Below are positions 36,309 to 44,532 of a DNA stretch of 64,000 bases, one piece after another. The stretch is taken from the NCBI GenBank assembly GCA_963677085.2, contig CAXXFH010000004.1:1984001-2048000 (forward strand). The letters run 5' to 3'. The notes beneath the pieces were generated by a model. It did no database searches, was not told the origin of the DNA, and saw nothing but the letters and a program-made list of their open reading frames with translations. A program made the translations under genes and the position numbers. Within the stretch, counting starts at the first letter, position 1; each line of letters opens with the position of its first letter. The DNA is from G963677085 sp963677085 (GTDB lineage: Bacteria; Planctomycetota; Planctomycetia; Pirellulales; Thermoguttaceae).

Positions 36309-36359
36309 GTATGGGCCGCAAATCATCGGCCATGAAAACCACCAAGGCCTCGACTGCCA

Positions 36360-37799
36360 ATGACCCAATCGGCCCCCGCCCCCGACTCTTCCCCCCTGCG
36401 CCAGCGCGTCGCGGTAATCGACGACGAACGCGCCCTGGGCGTTAGCTGCCAAAGGGCACTCGCTCGCGACGGCCATGAGGTGGACGTTTTCGACGACGCA
36501 GAAGATGGCCTAACCGCTTCCATGAAAAGCAGTTACGACATACTGCTCATCGATCTGATGATGCCCAAGCTCGATGGGCTCGAAGTGCTACGGCGTCTGA
36601 AAACAGCCGGCGTTTCGGCCGAGGTGATCATCATGACCGGTCACTCGACGGTCCAGACGGCCGTGGAGGCCATGAAACTCGGGGCGGCCGATTACCTCAG
36701 CAAACCCTTTACGCCCGACGAATTGCGATTCGTCATGAACAAGGTCTCCGAGCGCTCCGCATTGATCCGGGAGAACGCAGCCCTGCGTCGCGAACTGGAG
36801 GTGCAACGGGGTTTCGAGGGCATTCTGGGCGAAAGTCGGGCGATGGAACGCGTTTTCGCCATTGTCAAACGAGTGGCCCCAACCGATGGCACGGTGCTCA
36901 TCACAGGCGAAAGCGGCACGGGCAAGGAAATGATCGCCCAGGCCATCCACCGACTGAGCCTCCGCAAAGGGTCCCCCCTGCTGGCCTGCGACTGCAGCGC
37001 ACTGGCTCCGTCGCTGCTGGAAAGCGAGCTGTTCGGCCACAAAAAGGGCTCGTTTACCGGGGCCGTGGCTACCAAGCTGGGACTCTTTGAGGCCGCCCAC
37101 AAGGGCACACTTTTCCTCGACGAAGTGGCCAATCTGAGCATGGAAACCCAGGGAAAACTGCTCCGCGTTCTGGAAACCAAACGGGTGCGCAAGGTGGGCG
37201 ACACCGAGGAGCGCAAGGTCGATATCCGCCTGATTGCCGCCACCAACCGTGGCCTGCCCGACATGGTCCAGGCGGGCGATTTTCGCGAAGACCTCTACTA
37301 CCGGCTCAACGTCGTACCGGTCGACCTGCCACCGCTGCGCGAACGCGAAGGCGACATCCCCCTGCTGGTGACCGCAATGATCGAACGCTTTGCCGACAAG
37401 GTGGGCGTGCAGATCAAAGGCTTCACGCCCGAGGCCATGACCGCTATGGAAAGCTATCGTTGGCCCGGCAACGTCCGCGAATTGCGGAATATCGTCGAAC
37501 GAATCGCCATTATGTGCGACGCGGATCGGGTAGAACTGCGGCATCTGCCGTCGGAAGTTCGTGGAGCGCCGTCGCAACCCACCATCACCCAATTACCGCA
37601 CGAATGGGAGGATTTCAAGCGATTGAAGCAGGAAATCCGCGATGGGGCCGTCCGCGATCTCGAACGCCGATATCTCGTCGAAGCCTTGCAGCGAAGCGCC
37701 GGCAATGTCACCGAGACGGCCCGCGACATCGGCATGCGCCGCACGAACCTCCACGCCCTGATGCGGAAATACGGCCTCACGGCCGAGCGAATGGTGTAG
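36360..37799 (+). CDS. NtrC-family sigma-54-dependent response regulator
   Basis: A 479-residue activator. The receiver domain (residues 15-130) has phospho-acceptor Asp65 (LLIDLMMPK) and Lys115 (LSKPFTPDE). The AAA+ domain has Walker A GESGTGKE (183-190), the sigma-54 contact loop GSFTGA (230-235; GAFTGA is commoner), Walker B LFLDEV (251-256) and the WPGNVREL motif. A Fis-type helix-turn-helix ends the protein (NVTETARDIGMRRTNLHALMRKYGL region). It lies between two sigma-54 promoters that face away from it, one for the hydrogenase block and one for the Flx-Hdr block. It is therefore the obvious activator of both. The input kinase is probably one of the two coded in the hydrogenase block. 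Confidence 0.94.
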   Translation: MTQSAPAPDSSPLRQRVAVIDDERALGVSCQRALARDGHEVDVFDDAEDGLTASMKSSYDILLIDLMMPKLDGLEVLRRLKTAGVSAEVIIMTGHSTVQTAVEAMKLGAADYLSKPFTPDELRFVMNKVSERSALIRENAALRRELEVQRGFEGILGESRAMERVFAIVKRVAPTDGTVLITGESGTGKEMIAQAIHRLSLRKGSPLLACDCSALAPSLLESELFGHKKGSFTGAVATKLGLFEAAHKGTLFLDEVANLSMETQGKLLRVLETKRVRKVGDTEERKVDIRLIAATNRGLPDMVQAGDFREDLYYRLNVVPVDLPPLREREGDIPLLVTAMIERFADKVGVQIKGFTPEAMTAMESYRWPGNVRELRNIVERIAIMCDADRVELRHLPSEVRGAPSQPTITQLPHEWEDFKRLKQEIRDGAVRDLERRYLVEALQRSAGNVTETARDIGMRRTNLHALMRKYGLTAERMV

Positions 37800-37925
37800 G
37801 GAGTTCGAAGTCAAAGGTTGGGCGCTCGAAGGGAAACTAGGATTGGCACCTGAGAGTTGAAAGCGAGGCCTGTTCGCTTCAACGACCATGCCCCAGCCGG
37901 AAAACTGACTGATCACTCAATACAG

Positions 37926-37970
37926 TCAGTGTACTCTCGCCGAAGACACCCCATTCCTACTGTACGATTT
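37926..37970. promoter_or_regulatory. Candidate activator sites upstream of the hdr-flx promoter
   Basis: CAGTGTAC (37927-37934, the complement of GTACACTG) and TGTACGATTT (37961-37970) are the same words that make up the inverted repeat at 36286-36309, here spaced further apart. They lie about 295-340 bp upstream of the plus-strand sigma-54 promoter. Confidence 0.45.
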
Positions 37971-38264
37971 GAATGAACTCCCCTGGCAACGGCCATTCGG
38001 TCTGCGATTTCATTCAACGTATAAAGTCGCATATAGAGGCGTGTTTGCCGCGAATGGCGACATGTCGGGCCTAGCCGTCTTCGGACCTCTGTCTTTTCGA
38101 CACCCTTTGGTGCTTCTTTCGATTTCTGTCGCCCCCGCGTGGCTGAACGCGCCGCGCCGATTTTGTAGCCGGTGCGGACAGAAATTCTAAATCGTTTTCT
38201 CGCGACATATTACGACCGAAATATCGTCCACGAAAGTGGGTTCTTTCGGTTCGGACGACGAGAA

Positions 38265-38280
38265 TGGCACAGCGATTGCA
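38265..38280 (+). promoter_or_regulatory. Sigma-54 (-24/-12) promoter of the GcvH-like regulator and hdr-flx block
   Basis: TGGCAC-AGCGA-TTGCA, a perfect match to the consensus TGGCAC-N5-TTGCW with the GG and GC ten bases apart. Start of transcription expected near 38292. The first gene downstream is the response regulator at 38506. Confidence 0.87.
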
Positions 38281-38505
38281 TCCCCTTCGACTCGGCTCAA
38301 ACACGACCGGCAACCCCACGATGCCACTCGAACTGGCAACGGGTTGCTCACGGACGATCGAGGATGACCAAGGTGTTTCCGGATCGAAGACGGCCACACG
38401 AAACCTGAACCATCAAAATGCGTCTGGTTCCACGGGCTCGTCGGCCTTCGCAAAACCGCCATCAGCCAATACTTGTCCACTCATTGTTTCGCCAGGAGTC
38501 AAATC

Positions 38506-40086
38506 ATGCTTGCCACTCCGAGCCTGCTCGTCGTTGACGACGAAGAACTGTACTGCGAGGGCTGCCGGCGGATCTTCTCCCGCCAAGGCTTTGACGTCGA
38601 GGAAAGTCACGACGCCAACGAGGGCCTCGACTTGGCCAAGACCAAGGACTACGCCGCCATCCTGCTGGACATCAAGATGCCCACGATGGACGGCATGGAG
38701 TTTCTCAAGCAACTCCGCACGAGCAAACCATCGGTGCCGGTGATCTTGATGACCGGCTACCCGAGCATCCCCAACGCGGCGTCCGCCGTACGTTTGGGAG
38801 CCTCCGACTATGTGACCAAACCGTTCACGCCCGAAGAAATCACGCGAGCCGTTCGCAAGTTCATCGGCGACGATTCGCCGACCAACGGCTCCGAGTCGGC
38901 CGACACGCAAGGTTGGACACCAGTCGGCGAAGACGTGCTGTTCCTCGACTCGTCGTGGATGCGTGTAGGCCACGACGGTTCGGTTCGCGTCGGCGCCACG
39001 TTGCCGCCGTCTCCGCCCGACTGCAAGGAAGAACTGGTGCTGCCGAAGATCGGCGAAGCCGTTTACGAAGGGTTGCCGCTATTGGGGCTGAAGGCCGACG
39101 GCGAAATCCGCCGCAGTACCCCCTCGCCCGTCTCCGGCGTGGTGATCGCCGTTAACCCGCGGGTGGCCGAAGATCCTTCCTTACTCTGGAAGGCACCATG
39201 CACCGAGGGTTGGATCGCCTGCATCGCTCCGACCCGATCCGAGCCGAAGACACCCAGTCTGAAGCCGCGCCCGACCGTGCTGGTCAACTCCGATCCCGCG
39301 ACGACCGAAATGCAAGTGGGACGCCTGAAGGAGTTGGGCTGCCAGGTTCGAACCGCCGCAAGTCTCCACGCGCTCGAGTCGCTGCTGCCGATCGAAGAAA
39401 ACGCGGTGCTGCTGGTCGACGCCGCGTCGTTGAAGGAAGACGGCCCCGAATTGGTTACCCAAGTGAAACTGGCGGCACCAAGTCTGCGGCTGGTCGTTCT
39501 GGCCTCGCCCGACTCGCAATGGGAAACCGACTACCGTCAGCGGAAAATTTCCTACTACGCGGTCGAAGCGTTTACCGACGACGAGATCGTCGACATCCTC
39601 AACTCGATGTTCCGCGAGAAGCCTTCGGCGCCGCCGATCAAGCCGGCCGTCAAGGGCGAACCGCAGCCGTTGAGCACGATTCGCATCACCAACCGCAACG
39701 GACATCGCGTCACCCTGTTCGCCCCGTTCGGTCTGCTCAAACGCGACCAAGGCCTGGGGCTGCGAATTCGTCAAAAGCTAGTCGACCGGCTGTTTCCCAT
39801 CGAAACGTCGTTGGGCAGCGATCCGGCCGATACCGACCACCTATTGGCCACCACCAAGGGTTGCGATCAATTGTTCGTAGTTGTAGCGGCCGAAGGCAAT
39901 CGGATCCCCGGCTCGTTAATCCACGACACCAAGGGCGAGTTCGTCGACGTGCCCGATCAATCGGCCGAAAAAGTAGCCACACTGGCCATCGAGCCGGTTT
40001 CGACCGACGCCGGACTGACCGGCCTGGACGAACGAACCGTCGAAGCCCTGGCCACCTATGTCGTCGAAGAAATGTCCAACGTGTAA
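38506..40086 (+). CDS. Response regulator with GcvH-like (lipoyl-type) domain lacking the lipoyl lysine, plus second degenerate receiver
   Basis: The ATG at 38506 is chosen for its AGGAG; it gives 526 residues. Residues 5-120 are a receiver domain with Asp55 (LLDIKMP) and Lys105. Residues about 150-243 resemble glycine-cleavage H protein: WMRVGHDGSVRVGAT, then LPKIGEAVYEGLPLLGLKADG, SPVSGVVIAVN and EGWIACIAP. Counting back from PVSG, the lipoylated lysine position holds Glu200. Residues about 255-370 look like a second receiver without the usual phosphorylation residues. Residues 388-526 (IRITNRNGHRVTLFAPFGL onwards) match nothing I recognise. It heads the hdr-flx block under a sigma-54 promoter. 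Role unknown; perhaps a redox or protein-docking regulator. Confidence 0.8.
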   Translation: MLATPSLLVVDDEELYCEGCRRIFSRQGFDVEESHDANEGLDLAKTKDYAAILLDIKMPTMDGMEFLKQLRTSKPSVPVILMTGYPSIPNAASAVRLGASDYVTKPFTPEEITRAVRKFIGDDSPTNGSESADTQGWTPVGEDVLFLDSSWMRVGHDGSVRVGATLPPSPPDCKEELVLPKIGEAVYEGLPLLGLKADGEIRRSTPSPVSGVVIAVNPRVAEDPSLLWKAPCTEGWIACIAPTRSEPKTPSLKPRPTVLVNSDPATTEMQVGRLKELGCQVRTAASLHALESLLPIEENAVLLVDAASLKEDGPELVTQVKLAAPSLRLVVLASPDSQWETDYRQRKISYYAVEAFTDDEIVDILNSMFREKPSAPPIKPAVKGEPQPLSTIRITNRNGHRVTLFAPFGLLKRDQGLGLRIRQKLVDRLFPIETSLGSDPADTDHLLATTKGCDQLFVVVAAEGNRIPGSLIHDTKGEFVDVPDQSAEKVATLAIEPVSTDAGLTGLDERTVEALATYVVEEMSNV

Positions 40087-40212
40087 CTACCCTAGGGGTG
40101 GCCGGGGATTATCACAGTGCTCCTGGATTCCTCTGCCTTGTGACGTCCCTGCACTGCGCCTCGGCCTCCCCTCCCCTATCGCAACGGTACCGCGTCGCAA
40201 ACACTGCCCGAT

Positions 40213-40236
40213 GGCGGTGGGTTTTCGCCCACCGCC
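40213..40236. repeat. Strong hairpin downstream of the GcvH-like regulator gene
   Basis: GGCGGTGGG-TTTTCG-CCCACCGCC, a 9-bp all-GC-rich stem. No T-run follows, so it may pause or protect RNA rather than end transcription before hdrC. Confidence 0.75.
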
Positions 40237-40301
40237 TTCGGTCGTTCCACGAGAGCGTATGATCCGCACCGAGATGAAGCAATAGAAAACGACACATTGC
40301 A

Positions 40302-40326
40302 TGGTTGCTGAAGCAGCCACGCCTCG
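40302..40326. repeat. Dispersed hairpin family A copy upstream of hdrC
   Basis: TGGTTGCTGAAGCAGCCA then CGCCTCG, about 40 bp before the hdrC start codon. Further copies precede hdrB (40961-40985) and hdrA (41908-41933). Confidence 0.85.
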
Positions 40327-40363
40327 CTTCACTAAAAACTGACCACGAACCACGATCTTCTTC

Positions 40364-40924
40364 ATGTCCTTATCCGTCGAAACGCAATCGGTCACGATCC
40401 CTGGCATGCCCGATGTGGGCGCCTGCTATCAGTGTGGCAAGTGTTCGGCAGGCTGCCCGATGGCCCAACATATGGATCTGCAACCCAACCAGTTGGTCCG
40501 CTTGGTTCAACTGGGCCACACCGAGCGAGCCGCCCGAAGCGAGGCCGTTTGGCAGTGCGTTAGTTGCCAAACCTGTACGGCGCGGTGTCCGCAGTCGGTT
40601 GATTGTGCCGGAGTGATGGACGCCCTGCGGGAATACTCGCTGGCGGAGGGCCATGCGGCGTCGAGTCAACAGCGTATGGTCCTGTTCCACAAGGCGTTCC
40701 TCAGTAGTGTTCGACGCAATGGGCGGGTAGACGAACTGGAATTGATTGGCACGTTTAAGACTCGGGCGTTCTTCGCCGACTTCAACGTGCCTTTGTTGTT
40801 GAAAGACGCGACACTCGGCCCTCAATTGGTCGCTCGGGGGAAACTCAAGCTGCGCGGCGCCCGGGTGCACGATCGGGATGTGGTGCGCCGGATCTTTGAA
40901 CGCTGTGGGGCCAACAACTTGTGA
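40364..40924 (+). CDS. hdrC: Heterodisulfide reductase-like subunit C
   Basis: A 186-residue protein with two 4Fe-4S motifs: Cys21, 24, 27, 31 (CYQCGKCSAGCP) and Cys65, 68, 71, 75 (CVSCQTCTARCP). This is the HdrC pattern; the subunit passes electrons from HdrA to HdrB. The order hdrC-hdrB-hdrA followed by an MvhD-like gene and flavin and ferredoxin subunits matches the FlxABCD-HdrABC complexes of anaerobic bacteria. The disulfide substrate in bacteria lacking coenzyme M and B is not settled (DsrC-like proteins have been proposed). Confidence 0.92.
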   Translation: MSLSVETQSVTIPGMPDVGACYQCGKCSAGCPMAQHMDLQPNQLVRLVQLGHTERAARSEAVWQCVSCQTCTARCPQSVDCAGVMDALREYSLAEGHAASSQQRMVLFHKAFLSSVRRNGRVDELELIGTFKTRAFFADFNVPLLLKDATLGPQLVARGKLKLRGARVHDRDVVRRIFERCGANNL

Positions 40925-41033
40925 CGACGGTTTCTCATGAACGATGTTCGGCACCCCTCATGGTCGCTGAAACGACCACGCCTCTGACGTGATTAACTGA
41001 TTACTGAAAACTGACAACTGAAGACTACTCATC

Positions 41034-41882
41034 ATGGACTTCGGCTACTATCCCGGTTGTGCGTTGCATGGCACATCGAACGACTACGAAGCATCGGTCC
41101 GTGCCTGCCTGAAGGCGTTGGGCGTGCGGCTTCGCCAGCTCGACGACTGGATCTGCTGTGGCGCTTCGGCGGCTCACAGTCTGAATCACAAACTGGCCGT
41201 GGCGTTGCCGGCGCGCAATCTGGCGTTGGCCGAGCGCGACGGACTCGGCGAACTGTTGGCCCCCTGTCCCATGTGCTCGGCCCTGCTGCTGAAAGCCCGC
41301 AAGGCAATGGCCGAAGACGACGCGCTTCGCCAGGAAATGGCTGAAACGGTCGAATTGCCTATTGAAGGCTCGGCCAACGTCGTCAACTTAATCCAGGTTT
41401 TCCAGCGTGTGGGAATCGATGCGATTAAAGCCCGGGCGACGCAGCCGCTGGCCGATTTTCAGCCGGCCTGCTATTACGGCTGCCTGCTGACCCGGCCACC
41501 GAAGGCTGTCGAGTTCGACGATCCGGAGCATCCCTCGTCGATGGAAACGCTGCTGACCGCATTGGGCGCAAAACCAGTCGAGTGGAACTACAAGACCGAA
41601 TGCTGCGGAGCCGGCACCACGGTAGCCAACGAACAGGTGGTAACCGATCTGTCGCACAAGATCCTCAGCAATGCCGAACGGCACGGGGCCAACTGCCTGG
41701 TGCTGGCCTGCCCGATGTGCCACGCGAACCTGGACTTAAAACAGGAGGCCATCGAACGTCGCCACGGCGTGCAACATCGGTTGCCGATTTATTACCTCTC
41801 GGACTTGGTCGGTCTGGCTCTGGGGCTGAACCACCGCGAGCTGGGAATCAACCGCCATTTCGTTGTCGTGGAAGCAACCTAG
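41034..41882 (+). CDS. hdrB: Heterodisulfide reductase-like subunit B
   Basis: A 282-residue protein with two CCG (cysteine-rich) domains. The first has Cys9, Cys41-Cys42-Gly and Cys78-x-x-Cys81; the second has CYYGC, ECCGAGTT and CPMCHANLD. Two complete domains imply that both non-cubane 4Fe-4S clusters can form, so it should be an active disulfide-reducing subunit. It begins DFGYYPGC, typical of HdrB. The gene follows hdrC with a 109-bp gap that carries a family A hairpin. Confidence 0.93.
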   Translation: MDFGYYPGCALHGTSNDYEASVRACLKALGVRLRQLDDWICCGASAAHSLNHKLAVALPARNLALAERDGLGELLAPCPMCSALLLKARKAMAEDDALRQEMAETVELPIEGSANVVNLIQVFQRVGIDAIKARATQPLADFQPACYYGCLLTRPPKAVEFDDPEHPSSMETLLTALGAKPVEWNYKTECCGAGTTVANEQVVTDLSHKILSNAERHGANCLVLACPMCHANLDLKQEAIERRHGVQHRLPIYYLSDLVGLALGLNHRELGINRHFVVVEAT

Positions 41883-41907
41883 TTGCGTACATTCTTACGG
41901 CAGGCCC

Positions 41908-41933
41908 TTGGTCGCTCAAACGACCAAGCCTCG
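41908..41933. repeat. Dispersed hairpin family A copy upstream of hdrA
   Basis: TTGGTCG-CTCAAA-CGACCAA then GCCTCG. It is followed by the AT-rich direct repeat AAATCATAAATCCC (41941-41970), which recurs in inverted form near 55818-55838. Confidence 0.8.
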
Positions 41934-41979
41934 CCCCCCAAATCATAAATCCCAAATCCCAAATCATAAATCCAAAACC

Positions 41980-44001
41980 ATGGCTAGAGTCGGCGTTTTT
42001 ATCTGTTGGTGCGGAGAGAACATCGCCCGACATGTCGATGTCGAGGCGGCCGCCCAAGAAGTAGCCAAGCTGCCGGGCGTGCGCTGCTCGCTCGAATATA
42101 AATACATTTGCTCCGAGCCGGGACAAACCCTGATCCGCAACAGCATCGCCGAGCATGGGCTGGACGCGATCGTGGTAGCCTCCTGCTCGCCCCACATGCA
42201 CTTAAAGACGTTTCGCAAGGTGGCGGCCGACTCGGGCATTAATCCTTACCTGGTCGAAATGGCCAACATCCGCGAGCAGTGCTCGTGGGTCCACACGAAT
42301 CGTGATCAGGCCACGGCCAAGGCCATCGACCTGATCCGCATGGCCGTGGCCAAGGTCCTGCAAAACCATCCGCTGAACCCCATCCAGATCCCGTTGACCA
42401 AACGGGCCATGGTCATCGGCGGCGGCGTGACCGGCATCCAGGCGGCGCTCGACATCGCCAACGCCGGGTACGAGGTCGTGCTCGTCGAACGCGACCCTTC
42501 GATCGGTGGCCGCATGGCAGGACTCTCCGAAACGTTTCCCACGTTGGACTGCTCGCAGTGTATCCTCACGCCGCGAATGGTCGAAGTGGCCCAGCACCCC
42601 AACATCACACTGCACACCTACAGCGAGGTCCAGTCGGTCGAAGGCTACATCGGCAACTTTAAGGTGAAGGTCCGAAAGAAGGCCCGCTATGTCGACATGG
42701 ATAAATGCACCGGCTGCGGCGAGTGCCTGGGAGTTTGTCCTTCGAAGAAGACACCCAGCGAGTTCGACTACGGGCTGCGTAACCGTACGGCCATCTACAT
42801 GCCGTTTCCCCAGGCCGTGCCCGCTCGGCCTGTGATCGACGAGACGGCCTGCCTGCGTCTGACAAAGGGTCGCTGTGGCGTTTGCTCCAAGAAGTGCCCA
42901 ACCGGAGCGATCAACTTCGACGACAAAGAGCAACTCGTCACCGAAGAGGTCGGCGCCATCGTCGTGGCCACCGGCTTCGAACTCTACAAGATCACCAAGG
43001 ATCAGGCGGCAGCCGATCTTTCCGGCTACGGCGAATACGGCTACGGAAAGTATCCCGACGTGATCGACTCGCTACAGTTCGAGCGGCTTGTTTCGGCTTC
43101 CGGCCCCACGGGCGGCCTGCCCCAACGCCCTTCCGACGGCAAAGTGCCCCAGACGGTGGTCTTCATCAGTTGCGTCGGCTCCCGCGACAACGCCAAGGGA
43201 ATCTCCTACTGCTCGAAGATTTGTTGCATGTACACCGCCAAGCACACGATGCTCCTGCGGCACAAGATCCACGAGTGCGATGCCCACGTGTTCTACATGG
43301 ACATTCGCGCGGGCGGCAAGAACTACGACGAGTTCGTACGCCGGGCGATCGAGCAGGAAGGGGCCAAGTACCATCGCGGTCGGGTGTCGAAGATCACCGA
43401 AGAGGGCGGCAAGCTGATCGTCCGCGGGGCCGACACCCTGGCCGGCGTGCCCGTAACAATCGAAGCCGACATGGTCGTACTGGCCTCGGCGATCCGACCC
43501 GCGCAAGGTGTCGAACGACTCGCGCAAACGTTGAGTATCGGCTACGACAAGGTGGGCTTTCTGAGCGAATCGCACCCCAAACTCCGGCCTGTCGAAACGA
43601 ACACGGCCGGAGTTTTTGTTTGCGGCACATGCCAAGGCCCGAAAGACATTCCCGAGTCGGTCGCCCAAGCGTCGGCCGCGGCGGCCAAAACGTTGGTCAT
43701 GTTCGGCCACAAGCAACTCACGCGCGAGCCGGAAGTGGCGCAGGTCGACGAGCGGCTGTGTGCGGCCTGCTTCGCCTGTGCCGCGGCCTGTCCGCAACAG
43801 GCCATCGAGCGTGCTGAGATTCGCGATCGCCAGGGCAACCTCGTCAAACACACGGCCCGAGTGAATCCGGGCCTCTGCGCCGGTTGCGGCACGTGCGTGG
43901 CCGTTTGCCCCTCGAAGAGTGTCGATCTGGAGGGCTTCAGCGAACAACAGATTTACGCCCAGGTGGAGAGTCTTAATCGATATGAGCATTCGTGGGGATA
44001 G
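41980..44001 (+). CDS. hdrA: Heterodisulfide reductase-like subunit A (flavin-based electron bifurcation)
   Basis: The ATG at 41980 (MARVGVFICWCG) gives 673 residues. Order of parts: an N-terminal domain with CWCG, Cys69 and Cys101; the FAD-binding motif GGGVTGIQAALD from residue 147 with SIGGRMAGLSETFPTLDCSQC; a 4Fe-4S motif CTGCGECLGVCP near 243 and CGVCSKKCP; the second half of the thioredoxin-reductase-like flavin domain; and two C-terminal ferredoxin motifs (CAACFACAAACP, CAGCGTCVAVCP). HdrA is the bifurcating flavoprotein. This is the full-length HdrA with N-terminal and C-terminal ferredoxin parts. Confidence 0.94.
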   Translation: MARVGVFICWCGENIARHVDVEAAAQEVAKLPGVRCSLEYKYICSEPGQTLIRNSIAEHGLDAIVVASCSPHMHLKTFRKVAADSGINPYLVEMANIREQCSWVHTNRDQATAKAIDLIRMAVAKVLQNHPLNPIQIPLTKRAMVIGGGVTGIQAALDIANAGYEVVLVERDPSIGGRMAGLSETFPTLDCSQCILTPRMVEVAQHPNITLHTYSEVQSVEGYIGNFKVKVRKKARYVDMDKCTGCGECLGVCPSKKTPSEFDYGLRNRTAIYMPFPQAVPARPVIDETACLRLTKGRCGVCSKKCPTGAINFDDKEQLVTEEVGAIVVATGFELYKITKDQAAADLSGYGEYGYGKYPDVIDSLQFERLVSASGPTGGLPQRPSDGKVPQTVVFISCVGSRDNAKGISYCSKICCMYTAKHTMLLRHKIHECDAHVFYMDIRAGGKNYDEFVRRAIEQEGAKYHRGRVSKITEEGGKLIVRGADTLAGVPVTIEADMVVLASAIRPAQGVERLAQTLSIGYDKVGFLSESHPKLRPVETNTAGVFVCGTCQGPKDIPESVAQASAAAAKTLVMFGHKQLTREPEVAQVDERLCAACFACAAACPQQAIERAEIRDRQGNLVKHTARVNPGLCAGCGTCVAVCPSKSVDLEGFSEQQIYAQVESLNRYEHSWG

Positions 44002-44079
44002 TTCATATCCGCTACCACCCTTCGTGAGGTGGCTCCAAGCCGCTGCAATCTTCTTTGAATCACGCAAGTCTATTTAAGC

Positions 44080-44532
44080 ATGAGCACGGAACAGCAAACC
44101 ACCGACAACTTCGAACCCATGATCGTAGCCTACGTGTGCAACTGGTGTACGTACTTGGGCGCCGACTTAGCGGGCACCAACCGTCTGGAATACCCGGCCA
44201 ACGTGCGGGTAGTGCGGCTTCCCTGCACTGGCCGGATCGACTTCAACCTAGTACTGAAGGCCTTCGAGGTTGGGGCCGACGCGGTGCTCGTCTCGGGGTG
44301 CCATCCGGGCGACTGCCATTACACTTCGGGCAACTACCACGCCCGACGCCGCTGGATCCTCTTCCGCCAACTGCTCGAAACCGTGGGCATCGACACCCGT
44401 CGAGTCCACTTCACCTGGATTTCGGCCGCCGAAGGCAACAAGTGGCAGCAGGTCATCACCGACATCGTCGGCAAGACCCGACAGCTCGGGCCCCATCGAC
44501 TTTTTGACGAAGCACGCGAGACGAACTCATGA
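44080..44532 (+). CDS. flxD: MvhD/FlxD-like iron-sulphur electron-transfer subunit
   Basis: A 150-residue protein with the MvhD cysteine pattern: Cys20 and Cys23 (VCNWCTY), Cys49 (LPCTGR), Cys74 and Cys79 (GCHPGDCHY). These bind a [2Fe-2S] cluster that hands electrons to HdrA. In methanogens MvhD links the NiFe hydrogenase to Hdr; in FlxABCD-HdrABC clusters its homologue links the NADH-oxidising subunits. No NiFe hydrogenase genes are present, so the Flx role fits. Its stop overlaps the next start as ATGA. Confidence 0.9.
   Translation: MSTEQQTTDNFEPMIVAYVCNWCTYLGADLAGTNRLEYPANVRVVRLPCTGRIDFNLVLKAFEVGADAVLVSGCHPGDCHYTSGNYHARRRWILFRQLLETVGIDTRRVHFTWISAAEGNKWQQVITDIVGKTRQLGPHRLFDEARETNS

Larger units (their letters stand above)
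35919..36359. other. Regulatory region between hydC and the NtrC-type gene
   Basis: About 440 bp between divergent genes. It contains the sigma-54 promoter for hydCBA (36059-36074, minus), an inverted repeat TTCCCG-N12-CGGGAA (36252-36275), and a candidate activator site AGTGTAC-N9-GTACACT (36286-36308). No coding frame was accepted. Confidence 0.7.
37800..38505. other. Regulatory region upstream of the GcvH-like regulator and hdr-flx block
   Basis: About 700 bp with no accepted gene. It contains candidate activator half-sites (37926-37970) and a sigma-54 promoter (38265-38280). The leader from the predicted start to the first gene would be about 214 nt. Small frames on both strands have no ribosome binding site or recognisable product. 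Confidence 0.7.

Noticed and set aside
37843..37858. TGGCACCTGAGAGTTG near 37845
   Set aside because: Has a -24 box only; the GC of the -12 box is missing at the right distance.
37969..38397. Small open frames on both strands in the gap before the GcvH-like regulator
   Set aside because: No ribosome binding site, no recognisable product, and the region holds a sigma-54 promoter.
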